The notes: generated by a model not told the origin, from the sequence alone. Shown: positions 1 through 5,799, counted from the stretch's first letter. The stretch is 6,368 nt of DNA from an uncultured Eubacteriales bacterium (GCA_949286815.1 CASEEB010000338.1:1-6368), one strand, 5' to 3'. Program-made: numbers and translations.

Positions 1-2
1 AT

Positions 3-116
3 TTCGGGGGTAATCGCATTGCGAGAGCGGTTCTGCGGTGCCTTGGTTTTTATCTGACGGATATGCAGCTGTCAGGTCTGATGAAAGCGCGGAAAAATTC
101 CATATCTGTAATATAA
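3..116 (+). CDS. possible 3' end of an unidentified upstream gene (partial)
   Basis: The frame is open from the window edge to a TAA at 114-116 and would encode the last 37 residues of a protein, with readable pieces such as GGNRIARAVLRCLGFYLTD and a basic, helical-looking tail (LSGLMKARKNSISVI). The other two forward frames stop at 11-13 and 55-57, so this is the only one that could be the end of a longer gene. It would stop 28 bp before the RNase J start, a spacing that would fit an operon. I do not recognise the family, and a 114-nt open stretch can occur by chance, so this stays tentative. Confidence 0.35.
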   Translation, partial: FGGNRIARAVLRCLGFYLTDMQLSGLMKARKNSISVI

Positions 117-144
117 TAATAATAACGGAGAGGAAGGAAAATTA

Positions 145-2325
145 ATGACAAAAAACAGTTACGGCAGTCTTGAAACCGGAACAAAAAACGAGCAGAAATT
201 GCGTATGACAGGACAGACGGGCAATAATGAAAGCGTAAAGAAAGAGGCTTTCGGAAACGGTGCCCGGAAAAACAATCAGAGTACAAACAGAAAGCCGGGA
301 GGCATAAGAAAAAAAGTTCCGCAATCTCAGGATGTTTCGTTTGGGGAAGAAGACACGGAGAAACCCGACACGTCTCGTAAAGGGCAGACGGCAAGCAAAT
401 CCGCAAAAGCCTCGAAAAATGCCAAAATCGTGTCGGCGGAAAAGGAAAAAAATCCGGACGTAAATAAGCGGGAGGCGAAAAAATCTCAGCGATCCGAAAA
501 TTCCGGAAAAAAGTCAAAGCTCAGTGAATCACGCCTGAAATTGAGTGCTGCGGATCAGGTTCAGTCCCCGGGTGAGAATATTACTATGGGAAAACCCGGA
601 AAGAATCAGAAACGTTCGTCGGGTAAGGGAGCGGGCTCCGGTTCAGACGGCGGAGCAAAAACAAATTCCAAAATCAGAATAATACCGCTCGGAGGCCTGA
701 ATGAAGTCGGAAAAAACATGACGGTCGTCGAGTTTGAAAACGATATTATAGTAATCGACTGCGGACTCGGATTTCCCGATGAGGATATGCCCGGTGTTGA
801 CCTTGTCATTCCGGACATTACTTACCTTGAGGCCAATGTTGACCGTATCAGGGGAATAGTGCTTACACACGGGCATGAGGACCATATAGGGGCAATCCCT
901 TATGTATTGAGAACCGTCAATGTTCCGATATACGGAACCAAGCTTACGTTGGGAATAGTGAGAAATAAGCTGAAGGAATTTTCGCTTCCCGGAACACCCA
1001 AGCTTGTCTGTGTGGCCGCCGGAGATACCGTCAGATTGGGAAAGCTTTCGGTGGAATTTATTCATGTAAATCACTCGATAGCGGACGCCTGCGCTCTGGC
1101 GATAAAGACCCCCTTGGGAACGCTTGTGCATTCCGGGGATTTTAAACTTGATCTTACTCCGATTGACGGTGAGGTTATGGATATCGCGAGATTCGGAGAG
1201 TTGGGTAAAGAGGGAGTGTTGCTGCTCATGTGTGAATCCACAAACGCGGAGCGTCCCGGCAATACCCCGTCGGAAAGAAAGGTCGGCTCATCCCTTGAAT
1301 ACATTTTCACGGTAAATGAGGAGAAGCGCATAGTCATAGCCACGTTTTCCTCAAACGTACATCGTGTTCAGCAGATAATAAATATATCCGCAAATCACGG
1401 ACGAAAGGTGGCTATCACCGGGCGAAGCATGCTCAATATTATAGGGGCGGCGGTGGAGCTTGGTTATATGCATGTTCCGCAGGGAGTTCTCATTGATATA
1501 TCCGAAATAAAAAAATACAGGCCGGAAGAATTGACGTTGGTAACAACCGGAAGTCAGGGGGAGCCTATGTCGGCACTTTACAGAATGGCTTTCGGAGAGC
1601 ATCGCGACGTAACGTTGGTAGCGAATGACCTTGTGGTTCTTTCTTCAAGCGCGATTCCGGGAAATGAAAAGCTGGTCGGCAGGATAGTCAACGAGCTGTG
1701 CAAAATCGGAGTAAAGGTGATACACGACGCGGCGGTCGCGGTTCATGTTTCCGGACATGCCTGTCAGGAAGAACTGAAGCTTATGCAGGCGTTGACAAAG
1801 CCGAGGTACTTTATGCCGGTCCACGGCGAATACAAGCATATGTCCGCCAATCGGGACCTTGCGCTGTACATGGGAATGAATCCCGCCGATATTTTTATCT
1901 CCGATATCGGAAAGGTGCTTGAAATAGACAGAAACGGCGCAAGATTTAACGGAACCGTCACTGCCGGAAGAGTGCTTGTCGACGGATACGGTGTCGGAGA
2001 CGTAGGCAATATCGTGCTTCGGGACAGAAGACTGCTTTCTCAGGACGGGCTGATTGTCGTGGTTGCGACGGTAAGCGCCGAAGACGGAGACATTCTTTCG
2101 GGACCGGATATAGTGTCAAGAGGATTTGTATACGTCAGGGAGTCCGAAGACCTTATGGAGGAAATGAGGAAAATCGCGCTTAAGTCTATTTCGGATTGTC
2201 TTGAGAAATGCGACAGCGCCGATTGGTTTCAGATAAAAGGCAGAGTAAAGGACGATCTGGCGAAGTTTATCCTCGGAAAGACCAAACGGAAGCCCATGAT
2301 AATTCCTATGATTATGAATATATGA
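145..2325 (+). CDS. rnj: ribonuclease J (MBL-fold 5'-3' exo/endoribonuclease) with long basic N-terminal extension
   Basis: Metallo-beta-lactamase/beta-CASP RNase of mRNA decay and rRNA maturation, acting in the cytosol. The 726-residue product has two parts. Residues 1 to about 173 are a low-complexity Lys/Ser/Asn/Gly-rich, probably disordered tail. Residues from about 175 (SKIRIIPLGGLNEVGKN) form a core of about 550 residues, the usual length of Bacillus RNase J1. Visible catalytic features are the zinc motif THGHEDH (H242, H244, D246, H247), H310 in NHSIAD, D332 in HSGDFK, the beta-CASP stretch with TNAERPG, and the substrate-binding HVSGH (534-538). H560 in FMPVHGEY completes the metal site. 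The C-terminus (KTKRKPMIIPMIMNI) matches the family end, so the protein is complete. All metal ligands are present, which argues for an active J1-like enzyme rather than a degenerate J2. The ATG at 145 is chosen because GAAGGA at 133-138 lies 6 nt upstream. The core assignment is secure; whether the tail is always translated is inferred. Confidence 0.97.
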   Translation: MTKNSYGSLETGTKNEQKLRMTGQTGNNESVKKEAFGNGARKNNQSTNRKPGGIRKKVPQSQDVSFGEEDTEKPDTSRKGQTASKSAKASKNAKIVSAEKEKNPDVNKREAKKSQRSENSGKKSKLSESRLKLSAADQVQSPGENITMGKPGKNQKRSSGKGAGSGSDGGAKTNSKIRIIPLGGLNEVGKNMTVVEFENDIIVIDCGLGFPDEDMPGVDLVIPDITYLEANVDRIRGIVLTHGHEDHIGAIPYVLRTVNVPIYGTKLTLGIVRNKLKEFSLPGTPKLVCVAAGDTVRLGKLSVEFIHVNHSIADACALAIKTPLGTLVHSGDFKLDLTPIDGEVMDIARFGELGKEGVLLLMCESTNAERPGNTPSERKVGSSLEYIFTVNEEKRIVIATFSSNVHRVQQIINISANHGRKVAITGRSMLNIIGAAVELGYMHVPQGVLIDISEIKKYRPEELTLVTTGSQGEPMSALYRMAFGEHRDVTLVANDLVVLSSSAIPGNEKLVGRIVNELCKIGVKVIHDAAVAVHVSGHACQEELKLMQALTKPRYFMPVHGEYKHMSANRDLALYMGMNPADIFISDIGKVLEIDRNGARFNGTVTAGRVLVDGYGVGDVGNIVLRDRRLLSQDGLIVVVATVSAEDGDILSGPDIVSRGFVYVRESEDLMEEMRKIALKSISDCLEKCDSADWFQIKGRVKDDLAKFILGKTKRKPMIIPMIMNI

Positions 2326-2347
2326 TTTATGATTATGGTGAAATAAG

Positions 2348-2398
2348 TATATTGCGGGTTTTATGGCTCCGGAAAATTGTATAAAATAACGCAATATA
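2348..2398 (+). terminator. long hairpin after RNase J, probable terminator or 3'-end structure
   Basis: Starting 22 nt after the RNase J stop codon, TATATTGCG (2348-2356) is a perfect inverted match to CGCAATATA (2390-2398). Inside it TTTTAT (2359-2364) pairs with ATAAAA (2381-2386) across a small 2x3 internal loop, leaving a 16-nt apical loop. The hairpin is followed by AAAAA and then TTTTCTTCTTATT (2405-2417). It is AT-rich and the U-tract starts 6 nt after the stem, so it is a weaker intrinsic terminator than the one at 4367. It could instead be a 3' stabilising structure. Confidence 0.4.
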
Positions 2399-2410
2399 GA
2401 AAAATTTTCT
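2398..2410. repeat. AT-rich 13-bp dyad between RNase J and the foldase gene
   Basis: AGAAAA-A-TTTTCT is a perfect inverted repeat with a one-base centre, directly abutting the hairpin at 2348-2398. It may be part of the termination region in either direction. AT-rich dyads of this size are common by chance, so no function is assigned. Confidence 0.25.
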
Positions 2411-2437
2411 TCTTATTCATACTGTATTCAATAAGCC

Positions 2438-2458
2438 GTCACTTAGTGACTATATAAT
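2438..2458 (+). promoter_or_regulatory. TATAAT box with adjacent 13-bp operator-like dyad
   Basis: A perfect consensus -10 hexamer TATAAT lies at 2453-2458. Immediately upstream, at 2438-2450, is GTCACT-T-AGTGAC, a perfect inverted repeat with 6-bp arms. No good -35 hexamer is found 16-18 bp upstream (the 17-bp position reads AATAAG). A promoter here would therefore be weak or activator-dependent, with the dyad in its spacer as a possible operator. Transcription from here would give a leader of about 155 nt before the gene at 2619. The -10 and the dyad are seen directly; the regulatory role is inferred. Confidence 0.4.
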
Positions 2459-2470
2459 ATTACAATGCCT

Positions 2471-2497
2471 ATGTTAAGCTTGCGGAAATACGCAATG
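2471..2497 (+). repeat. leader motif copy 1: ATGTTAAG ... ACGCAATG
   Basis: ATGTTAAG (2471-2478) is followed after 11 nt by ACGCAATG (2490-2497). The same two 8-mers occur in the same order ahead of the next gene (4443-4460). In this copy TTGCG (2480-2484) and CGCAA (2491-2495) can also pair as a 5-bp stem with a 6-nt loop. The rest of the leader, 2498-2596, shows no further structure I can support. Confidence 0.35.
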
Positions 2498-2618
2498 GCC
2501 TAAACAAAAATATTTTTCACGGTGCGAAGAAGTAGGGCAAAGGTTTTTAAAGCTCCGAGCAGAGTCTGTTTGTGTTACTTATTCGCCGCAAATTGTAAAG
2601 AAAGGTATGTAAATCGAA

Positions 2619-4349
2619 ATGGGAAAAGGCAATAGAAACAAGCAGAACAGAGCTCAGGAAAGAATGGATAATCCGGATAAATATCTTGAGCAAAGACGCG
2701 CGCGGGAAAAAGCCAAAAAAACAAAGGGAGGGCTTGGAATTACCATAGCGTGTATTGTGCTCGCGGTAATTATTGTCAGCGCTATCGTATTAAGCGCGCT
2801 GAGCTCTCAGGGAGTGTTCCTCAGAATGACGGACGCGATTTATACTGAGAACTTTGAAGTTGATTCCGCTATGATGAATTTTTTCTTCAACGACTATCTT
2901 ATGAACTGGTACCAGCAGTACTCGGCTTATCTGCAGCTTGGATATATCAGTGTCAGTTTCACGCAGAATCTGAAAAACCAGACATACGGATCCGGAAGTG
3001 AAGCGTATCTGTTCGGAAGCTTCGAGGGAACCTGGTACGATTTTTTCCTTCAGAATGTCGCTTCCGAGGTTACTATGTACCTTGAATATGCGGAAGGCGC
3101 AAAGGATGCGGGTATAACGCTTACGGAAGAGGACTATGAGGAGATTGACGATATAATTGAAAATCTCAATACCTCGCTTAAGCAAAGCAACGCTAATTAC
3201 AGCACATGGTACGGCTCCGGCGTAAAGGAGTCGGATGTGCGCAAATGTTATGAGCTTGTTTATCTTGCGTCCCGCTTCAACGACGTCAAGAGAGATGAGT
3301 TTGAAAAACTTCTTGAGGAAAACGACGACCCGGTAAAGCAGTATCCCGAGGACAACAAAGGAAGCTTTTACTCGGCGGAATATCTCTCATACACCATAAC
3401 CGAAAGCTCCGCGGATTACGAAAATGACGAAGCTTTCAACAACGCGGTTGAAAGAGCCAAAGAAAACGCGGAAAAGCTTGCCGCTGCGACTTCCGCGGAG
3501 GAATTTTTCGAGCTTATTCAGGTATATATAGAAGAAAACGAAGAAGAGACTACCTCTTCGGATGAAGACGATACGGACGAGGAGGATACGACCAAAGAAC
3601 CCTCGATGGACGACTATAAGCACAACATAAGCTATGGAACTTCAAGCGATCTTGAGAAGTGGATTTTTGAGGACGGCGCTAAAGAAAACGACGCCAATGT
3701 TTTTGATGAGAAAACCACAGAGGAAGTTACGGAGAAGGTAACAAAGGAAGGCAGCACCGAAACCACGGTTGAAGAAAAGGTTGTCACGGAGTATGAGGTG
3801 ACCGCGTACTTTATCACCAATCCTTCCTCGCTTGACTATGACCTGACAAAGGATCTGGGATATATAATAACATCGGACAAAGATCTGGCGCAGTCTATTC
3901 TTGATACCTTCAAAAGCGGAGACATGAGCGCGGACGCGTTAAACGACCTTGGACTCGCGGAATACGAGAAGCTTGGGGAAAATTCTACCACAACTCTTTA
4001 TCACAGCTCTGCCGAAAAAGTGCAGCCCGGATATTTCGGAAATTATTCCTATGACGAAATCGATGATTGGTTGGACAATGAGGATTTGGAGGAAGGCACC
4101 TGTTCGGACATCATAACCATAGAGCCGTCCTCAAGCAGCGGAACGACGTATTACGCCATTTGTTATTTTGAAAAGTACAACCAGGAAGTATGGTATGTAA
4201 ACGCGTACGAAGGGGTTATTACCGACATGTTTGACGAGTGGTATCAGGGTGAAGACGGAAACGGCGGACAGTTGGCGAAAACCCCTGTCACGCTTAATCA
4301 GAGAGCTTTAGGAAAGCTGCATGTCATCGTAATGGGAACGGTTTCATAA
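2619..4349 (+). CDS. membrane-anchored SurA/PrsA-like foldase with degenerate parvulin modules
   Basis: The 576-residue product starts with a very basic cytosolic segment (residues 1-37). A single membrane helix follows at about 38-61 (IACIVLAVIIVSAIVLSAL), then an acidic extracytoplasmic part, giving an N-in orientation. Residues 74-230 look like a helical SurA-N type region (VDSAMMNFFFNDYLMNWY). Two later stretches resemble parvulin (PpiC) folds: about 250-400 (SDLEKWIFEDGAKENDANVF, then YEVTAYFIT) and about 411-540 (GYIITSDKDLAQSILDTFKS, YDEIDDWLDNEDLEEG, YYAICYFEKY). Both lack a readable canonical PPIase active site. Two low-complexity inserts, Glu/Asp/Thr-rich 304-329 and Thr/Glu/Val-rich 363-390, interrupt the first. 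There is no lipobox, unlike PrsA. The likely role is a surface or secretion chaperone without strong isomerase activity. The ATG at 2619 follows AAAGG (2601-2605) at a rather long 13-nt spacing; no better start was found. Foldase assignment is by pattern only. Confidence 0.75.
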   Translation: MGKGNRNKQNRAQERMDNPDKYLEQRRAREKAKKTKGGLGITIACIVLAVIIVSAIVLSALSSQGVFLRMTDAIYTENFEVDSAMMNFFFNDYLMNWYQQYSAYLQLGYISVSFTQNLKNQTYGSGSEAYLFGSFEGTWYDFFLQNVASEVTMYLEYAEGAKDAGITLTEEDYEEIDDIIENLNTSLKQSNANYSTWYGSGVKESDVRKCYELVYLASRFNDVKRDEFEKLLEENDDPVKQYPEDNKGSFYSAEYLSYTITESSADYENDEAFNNAVERAKENAEKLAAATSAEEFFELIQVYIEENEEETTSSDEDDTDEEDTTKEPSMDDYKHNISYGTSSDLEKWIFEDGAKENDANVFDEKTTEEVTEKVTKEGSTETTVEEKVVTEYEVTAYFITNPSSLDYDLTKDLGYIITSDKDLAQSILDTFKSGDMSADALNDLGLAEYEKLGENSTTTLYHSSAEKVQPGYFGNYSYDEIDDWLDNEDLEEGTCSDIITIEPSSSSGTTYYAICYFEKYNQEVWYVNAYEGVITDMFDEWYQGEDGNGGQLAKTPVTLNQRALGKLHVIVMGTVS

Positions 4350-4366
4350 GTTTAAATTAAGAAATC

Positions 4367-4395
4367 CGGCGCGGGGAATAGCCTCGCGCCGTTTT
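4367..4395 (+). terminator. rho-independent terminator of the foldase gene
   Basis: CGGCGCGGGG (4367-4376) pairs with CCTCGCGCCG (4382-4391), a 10-bp GC-rich stem with one G-U wobble and a 5-nt loop AATAG, followed directly by TTTT. It begins 18 nt after the stop codon at 4349 and separates the foldase gene from the zinc-ribbon gene. Confidence 0.88.
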
Positions 4396-4415
4396 GAACA
4401 GAATAAGTATATGTA

Positions 4416-4444
4416 TTGTCAGCAAAATTAAATTTGCATAAAAT
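4416..4444 (+). promoter_or_regulatory. sigma-A-like promoter for the zinc-ribbon gene
   Basis: TTGTCA (4416-4421) and TAAAAT (4439-4444) are separated by exactly 17 bp, each one mismatch from consensus. It lies just after the terminator at 4367-4395, which supports a fresh start of transcription. The start site would be near 4451, giving a leader of about 90 nt. Confidence 0.6.
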
Positions 4445-4460
4445 GTTAAGGAACGCAATG
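4443..4460 (+). repeat. leader motif copy 2: ATGTTAAG-ga-ACGCAATG
   Basis: ATGTTAAG (4443-4450) and ACGCAATG (4453-4460) sit 2 nt apart, overlapping the end of the -10 box and the predicted transcription start. The same pair, 11 nt apart, occurs in the leader of the preceding gene at 2471-2497. The inverted form CTTAACAT occurs once more at 5730-5737. Confidence 0.35.
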
Positions 4461-4539
4461 CCGGGTGATTTGGAACAGAAACATTCGTGGTTAAACGATT
4501 GGAATTTTAAATGCCGGATACGGGCGGGAAAGGATTTTT

Positions 4540-5223
4540 ATGGTACTCAAATCTAAACAAACAACAGTGGCATACAGATGCCCCGAGTGCGGAGCCGGAG
4601 TAATAAGCCCTGTGGGACTTTTCGCCTTATCCGCTGATATGGTAAGACTGAAATGTACCTGCCAGAAAAGCGAAGCCGAAATTGTGTATGATCGCTCAAA
4701 CAATAACATAAGGCTTTCATTTCCGTGTATTTTTTGTGACAAGCCTCACAGCTATACTGTAAACAGCTCTTTGTTTTTTTCTAAGGACCTGTTTGTTCTT
4801 CAATGTCCGTATTCGGACATAAACATCGGATTTGTGGGTGAGGCGGAACACGTGAAGGCGGAGCTCGCAAGGACGGAACTTGAACTTATCGATATGCTTG
4901 AGGAAAACGGAATTGCGGATTTCAGCGGAATGCACGGTAAAAAAGAGTTTTTTTCAGACCCTCAGATCTTTGATATAGTTATGTTTGTGATTAAAGATCT
5001 TGACGCGGAGGGCAAGATATACTGTAAGTGCCATCCCAACGGAAGAGAGCCTTTGCCTGACGGTGCCGAGGAAGATTTGTCCTCGGGTAATTATGATGTG
5101 GAGATTACGGAAGACGGTATAAGGGTAACTTGCACGGAATGCGGTGCCACACGGATTATACCGACCGATTCGGCGCTTTCGGCTCACGCCTTTCTGAACT
5201 GTGACTATATAAGACTTGAGTGA
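4540..5223 (+). CDS. hypothetical protein with three zinc-ribbon-like Cys clusters
   Basis: The 227-residue soluble protein has no signal peptide or membrane helix. Its cysteines are arranged like zinc ribbons. Cluster 1 is C14-x2-C17 (RCPECGAG) with C39-x-C41. Cluster 2 is C63-x2-C66 (PCIFCDKPH, H70 nearby) with C89. Cluster 3 is C162-x-C164 (CKCHP, H165) with C198-x2-C201 (TCTECGAT). Between clusters 2 and 3 lies a Cys-free segment of about 70 residues, helical by eye (roughly 100-155, with ELARTELELIDMLEENG). Each ribbon precedes a beta-rich stretch, suggesting an internally triplicated fold. Zinc binding is inferred from spacing. Zinc ribbons serve nucleic-acid binding or protein contacts, and nothing here decides between these. 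The ATG at 4540 follows AAGGA (4530-4534) by 5 nt. Its own promoter and a terminator upstream make it the first gene of its unit. No convincing terminator follows it, so read-through into the microprotein at 5429 is possible. I do not recognise a named family. Confidence 0.88.
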   Translation: MVLKSKQTTVAYRCPECGAGVISPVGLFALSADMVRLKCTCQKSEAEIVYDRSNNNIRLSFPCIFCDKPHSYTVNSSLFFSKDLFVLQCPYSDINIGFVGEAEHVKAELARTELELIDMLEENGIADFSGMHGKKEFFSDPQIFDIVMFVIKDLDAEGKIYCKCHPNGREPLPDGAEEDLSSGNYDVEITEDGIRVTCTECGATRIIPTDSALSAHAFLNCDYIRLE

Positions 5224-5236
5224 TTTTTGGAATTAT

Positions 5237-5262
5237 ACTTTAGATATAAGACTTTAGTAAAG
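5237..5262. repeat. short direct repeat ACTTTAG and small dyad after the zinc-ribbon gene
   Basis: ACTTTAG occurs at 5237-5243 and 5251-5257, offset by 14 bp, and the second copy is part of the dyad CTTTA-G-TAAAG (5252-5262). It could be a small protein-binding site, but AT-rich repeats this short are weak evidence. I found no confident sigma-A promoter in 5224-5428. Confidence 0.2.
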
Positions 5263-5368
5263 CGGCGGCAACGTGTCAAATCAGATGCCGAGAGACCTTC
5301 TGACAAACGTCAAAAATATTCGACAAAAAACATTAACATTCCCCACAGACCGGCATATATTGATAGTG

Positions 5369-5390
5369 GGAACGGAAAATATTCTGTTCC
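5369..5390 (+). other. leader hairpin upstream of the microprotein gene
   Basis: GGAACGGAA (5369-5377) pairs with TTCTGTTCC (5382-5390), 9 bp including one G-U wobble, closing an AATA tetraloop. It is not followed by a T-run, so it is not a terminator. It ends 27 nt before the Shine-Dalgarno sequence at 5418 and could protect the 5' end or tune translation of the short gene. Confidence 0.4.
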
Positions 5391-5417
5391 GATTAACTTA
5401 CTATGATATTTTGTTAT

Positions 5418-5422
5418 GGAGG
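5418..5422 (+). promoter_or_regulatory. Shine-Dalgarno GGAGG that fixes the microprotein start
   Basis: GGAGG with a 6-nt spacer precedes the ATG at 5429. The same frame is open back to a GTG at 5273, but that GTG has no comparable ribosome binding site. The internal ATG with this strong site is therefore the better start. Confidence 0.8.
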
Positions 5423-5428
5423 TCTCTT

Positions 5429-5521
5429 ATGAATAACAATTGTTTGTGCGGAATATTTGAAGATAACTGGGTTTGGCTGATAATCCTCGCTCTCATTCTT
5501 CTTTGCTGCTGCTGCCGCTGA
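5429..5521 (+). CDS. 30-residue membrane microprotein with Cys tail
   Basis: The product is 30 residues. It has a short polar head MNNNCLCGIFEDN with two cysteines (C5, C7), then a hydrophobic stretch WVWLIILALILL (residues 14-25) and the terminal CCCCR. One short membrane-embedded helix with a cysteine cluster at its end is the visible design. Clostridial genomes carry many comparable tiny Asn/Cys-rich hydrophobic proteins, sometimes auto-named 'chorion class high-cysteine' or placed near YjcZ-type sporulation peptides; that link is by resemblance only. The strong GGAGG site, the compact gene and a terminator 29 nt after the stop support real expression. The cysteines could bind metal, carry thiol modifications or cross-link, none of which is shown. 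If the GTG at 5273 were used instead, the product would be 82 residues, which I think unlikely. Confidence 0.75.
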   Translation: MNNNCLCGIFEDNWVWLIILALILLCCCCR

Positions 5522-5550
5522 AACACGGTAATCGAATAAATATAAAAACG

Positions 5551-5581
5551 GGCTGTCACCGAGAGGTGACAGCCTTATATT
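5551..5581 (+). terminator. GNRA-loop intrinsic terminator after the microprotein
   Basis: GGCTGTCACC (5551-5560) and GGTGACAGCC (5565-5574) form a perfect 10-bp stem closed by a GAGA tetraloop (GNRA class), followed by TTATATT. The T-run is interrupted, but upstream AATATAA can pair with the TTATATT, so the structure may also work for the opposite strand. It lies 29 nt after the stop codon of the 30-residue gene. Confidence 0.82.
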
Positions 5582-5677
5582 GTGAATTGCATGTACAGAA
5601 AAAGGATATGAAATTAATTTTATTGACTGCTTTTTTATCTGTCACTGTAAAATACAGGCAAAATACAGAAATCAATA

Positions 5678-5706
5678 TTGAAATAACTTTATATAAGTGG
5701 TATAAT
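5678..5706 (+). promoter_or_regulatory. strong sigma-A promoter with extended -10 for the acetyltransferase
   Basis: TTGAAA (5678-5683) and the perfect TATAAT (5701-5706) are 17 bp apart. TGG at 5698-5700 supplies an extended -10 (TGnTATAAT). Transcription should start near 5713, leaving a leader of about 87 nt before the ATG at 5800. This is the best promoter in the window. Confidence 0.8.
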
Positions 5707-5711
5707 TGGAT

Positions 5712-5769
5712 ATTAAAGAAAGCAACCTGCTTAACATCTTTGTGTATGATTTAAGGTGCTTATTTTAAT
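5712..5769 (+). other. 5'-leader stem-loop of the acetyltransferase mRNA
   Basis: ATTAAAGAAAGCA (5712-5724) and TGCTTATTTTAAT (5757-5769) form a 13-position stem with one A-A mismatch and one G-U pair. It continues through CC/GG (5726-5727 with 5755-5756) and TTAA/TTAA (5731-5734 with 5751-5754) to a 16-nt loop. The base of the stem coincides with the predicted transcription start, so the mRNA would begin almost directly in a helix. The Shine-Dalgarno at 5786 lies 16 nt beyond it and stays free. No known riboswitch class is recognised. Confidence 0.45.
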
Positions 5770-5799
5770 TCACAATTAATTGCCTGGAGGAACTTTTTT

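Noticed and set aside
112..117. TATAAT upstream of RNase J as a -10 box
   Set aside because: It overlaps a TAA/TAAT run, has no -35 hexamer at 16-18 bp and no extended -10, and the sequence there is simply AT-rich. RNase J may be transcribed from upstream.
50..517. 155-codon reverse-strand reading frame opposite the RNase J start, and the other reverse-strand frames across the window
   Set aside because: They lie opposite well supported genes, lack ribosome binding sites, have low-complexity composition mirroring the + strand genes, and resemble no protein family.
2736..2753. ITIAC (C44) of the foldase as a lipobox
   Set aside because: The cysteine is near the beginning of the hydrophobic helix instead of after it, and the -3 position is not Leu/Val/Ile, so PrsA-style lipidation is not supported.
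5273..5521. 82-residue version of the microprotein from GTG 5273
   Set aside because: No proper Shine-Dalgarno before the GTG, the added 52 residues are unremarkable, and a strong GGAGG precedes the internal ATG at 5429.
5623..5653. TTGACT ... TAAAAT as a second promoter for the acetyltransferase
   Set aside because: The spacer is 19 bp and the downstream TTGAAA-17-TATAAT with extended -10 is much better; it could at most be a minor start.
5473..5754. 93-codon + strand frame overlapping the microprotein, and its shorter 48-codon form from ATG 5608
   Set aside because: The long form runs through the terminator at 5551-5581 and both contain the promoter at 5678-5706. The AAAGGA before ATG 5608 leaves only a 1-nt spacer.
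5773..5782. CAATTAATTG palindrome before the acetyltransferase Shine-Dalgarno
   Set aside because: A 10-bp AT-rich palindrome is expected by chance in such a leader and nothing else points to a binding site.
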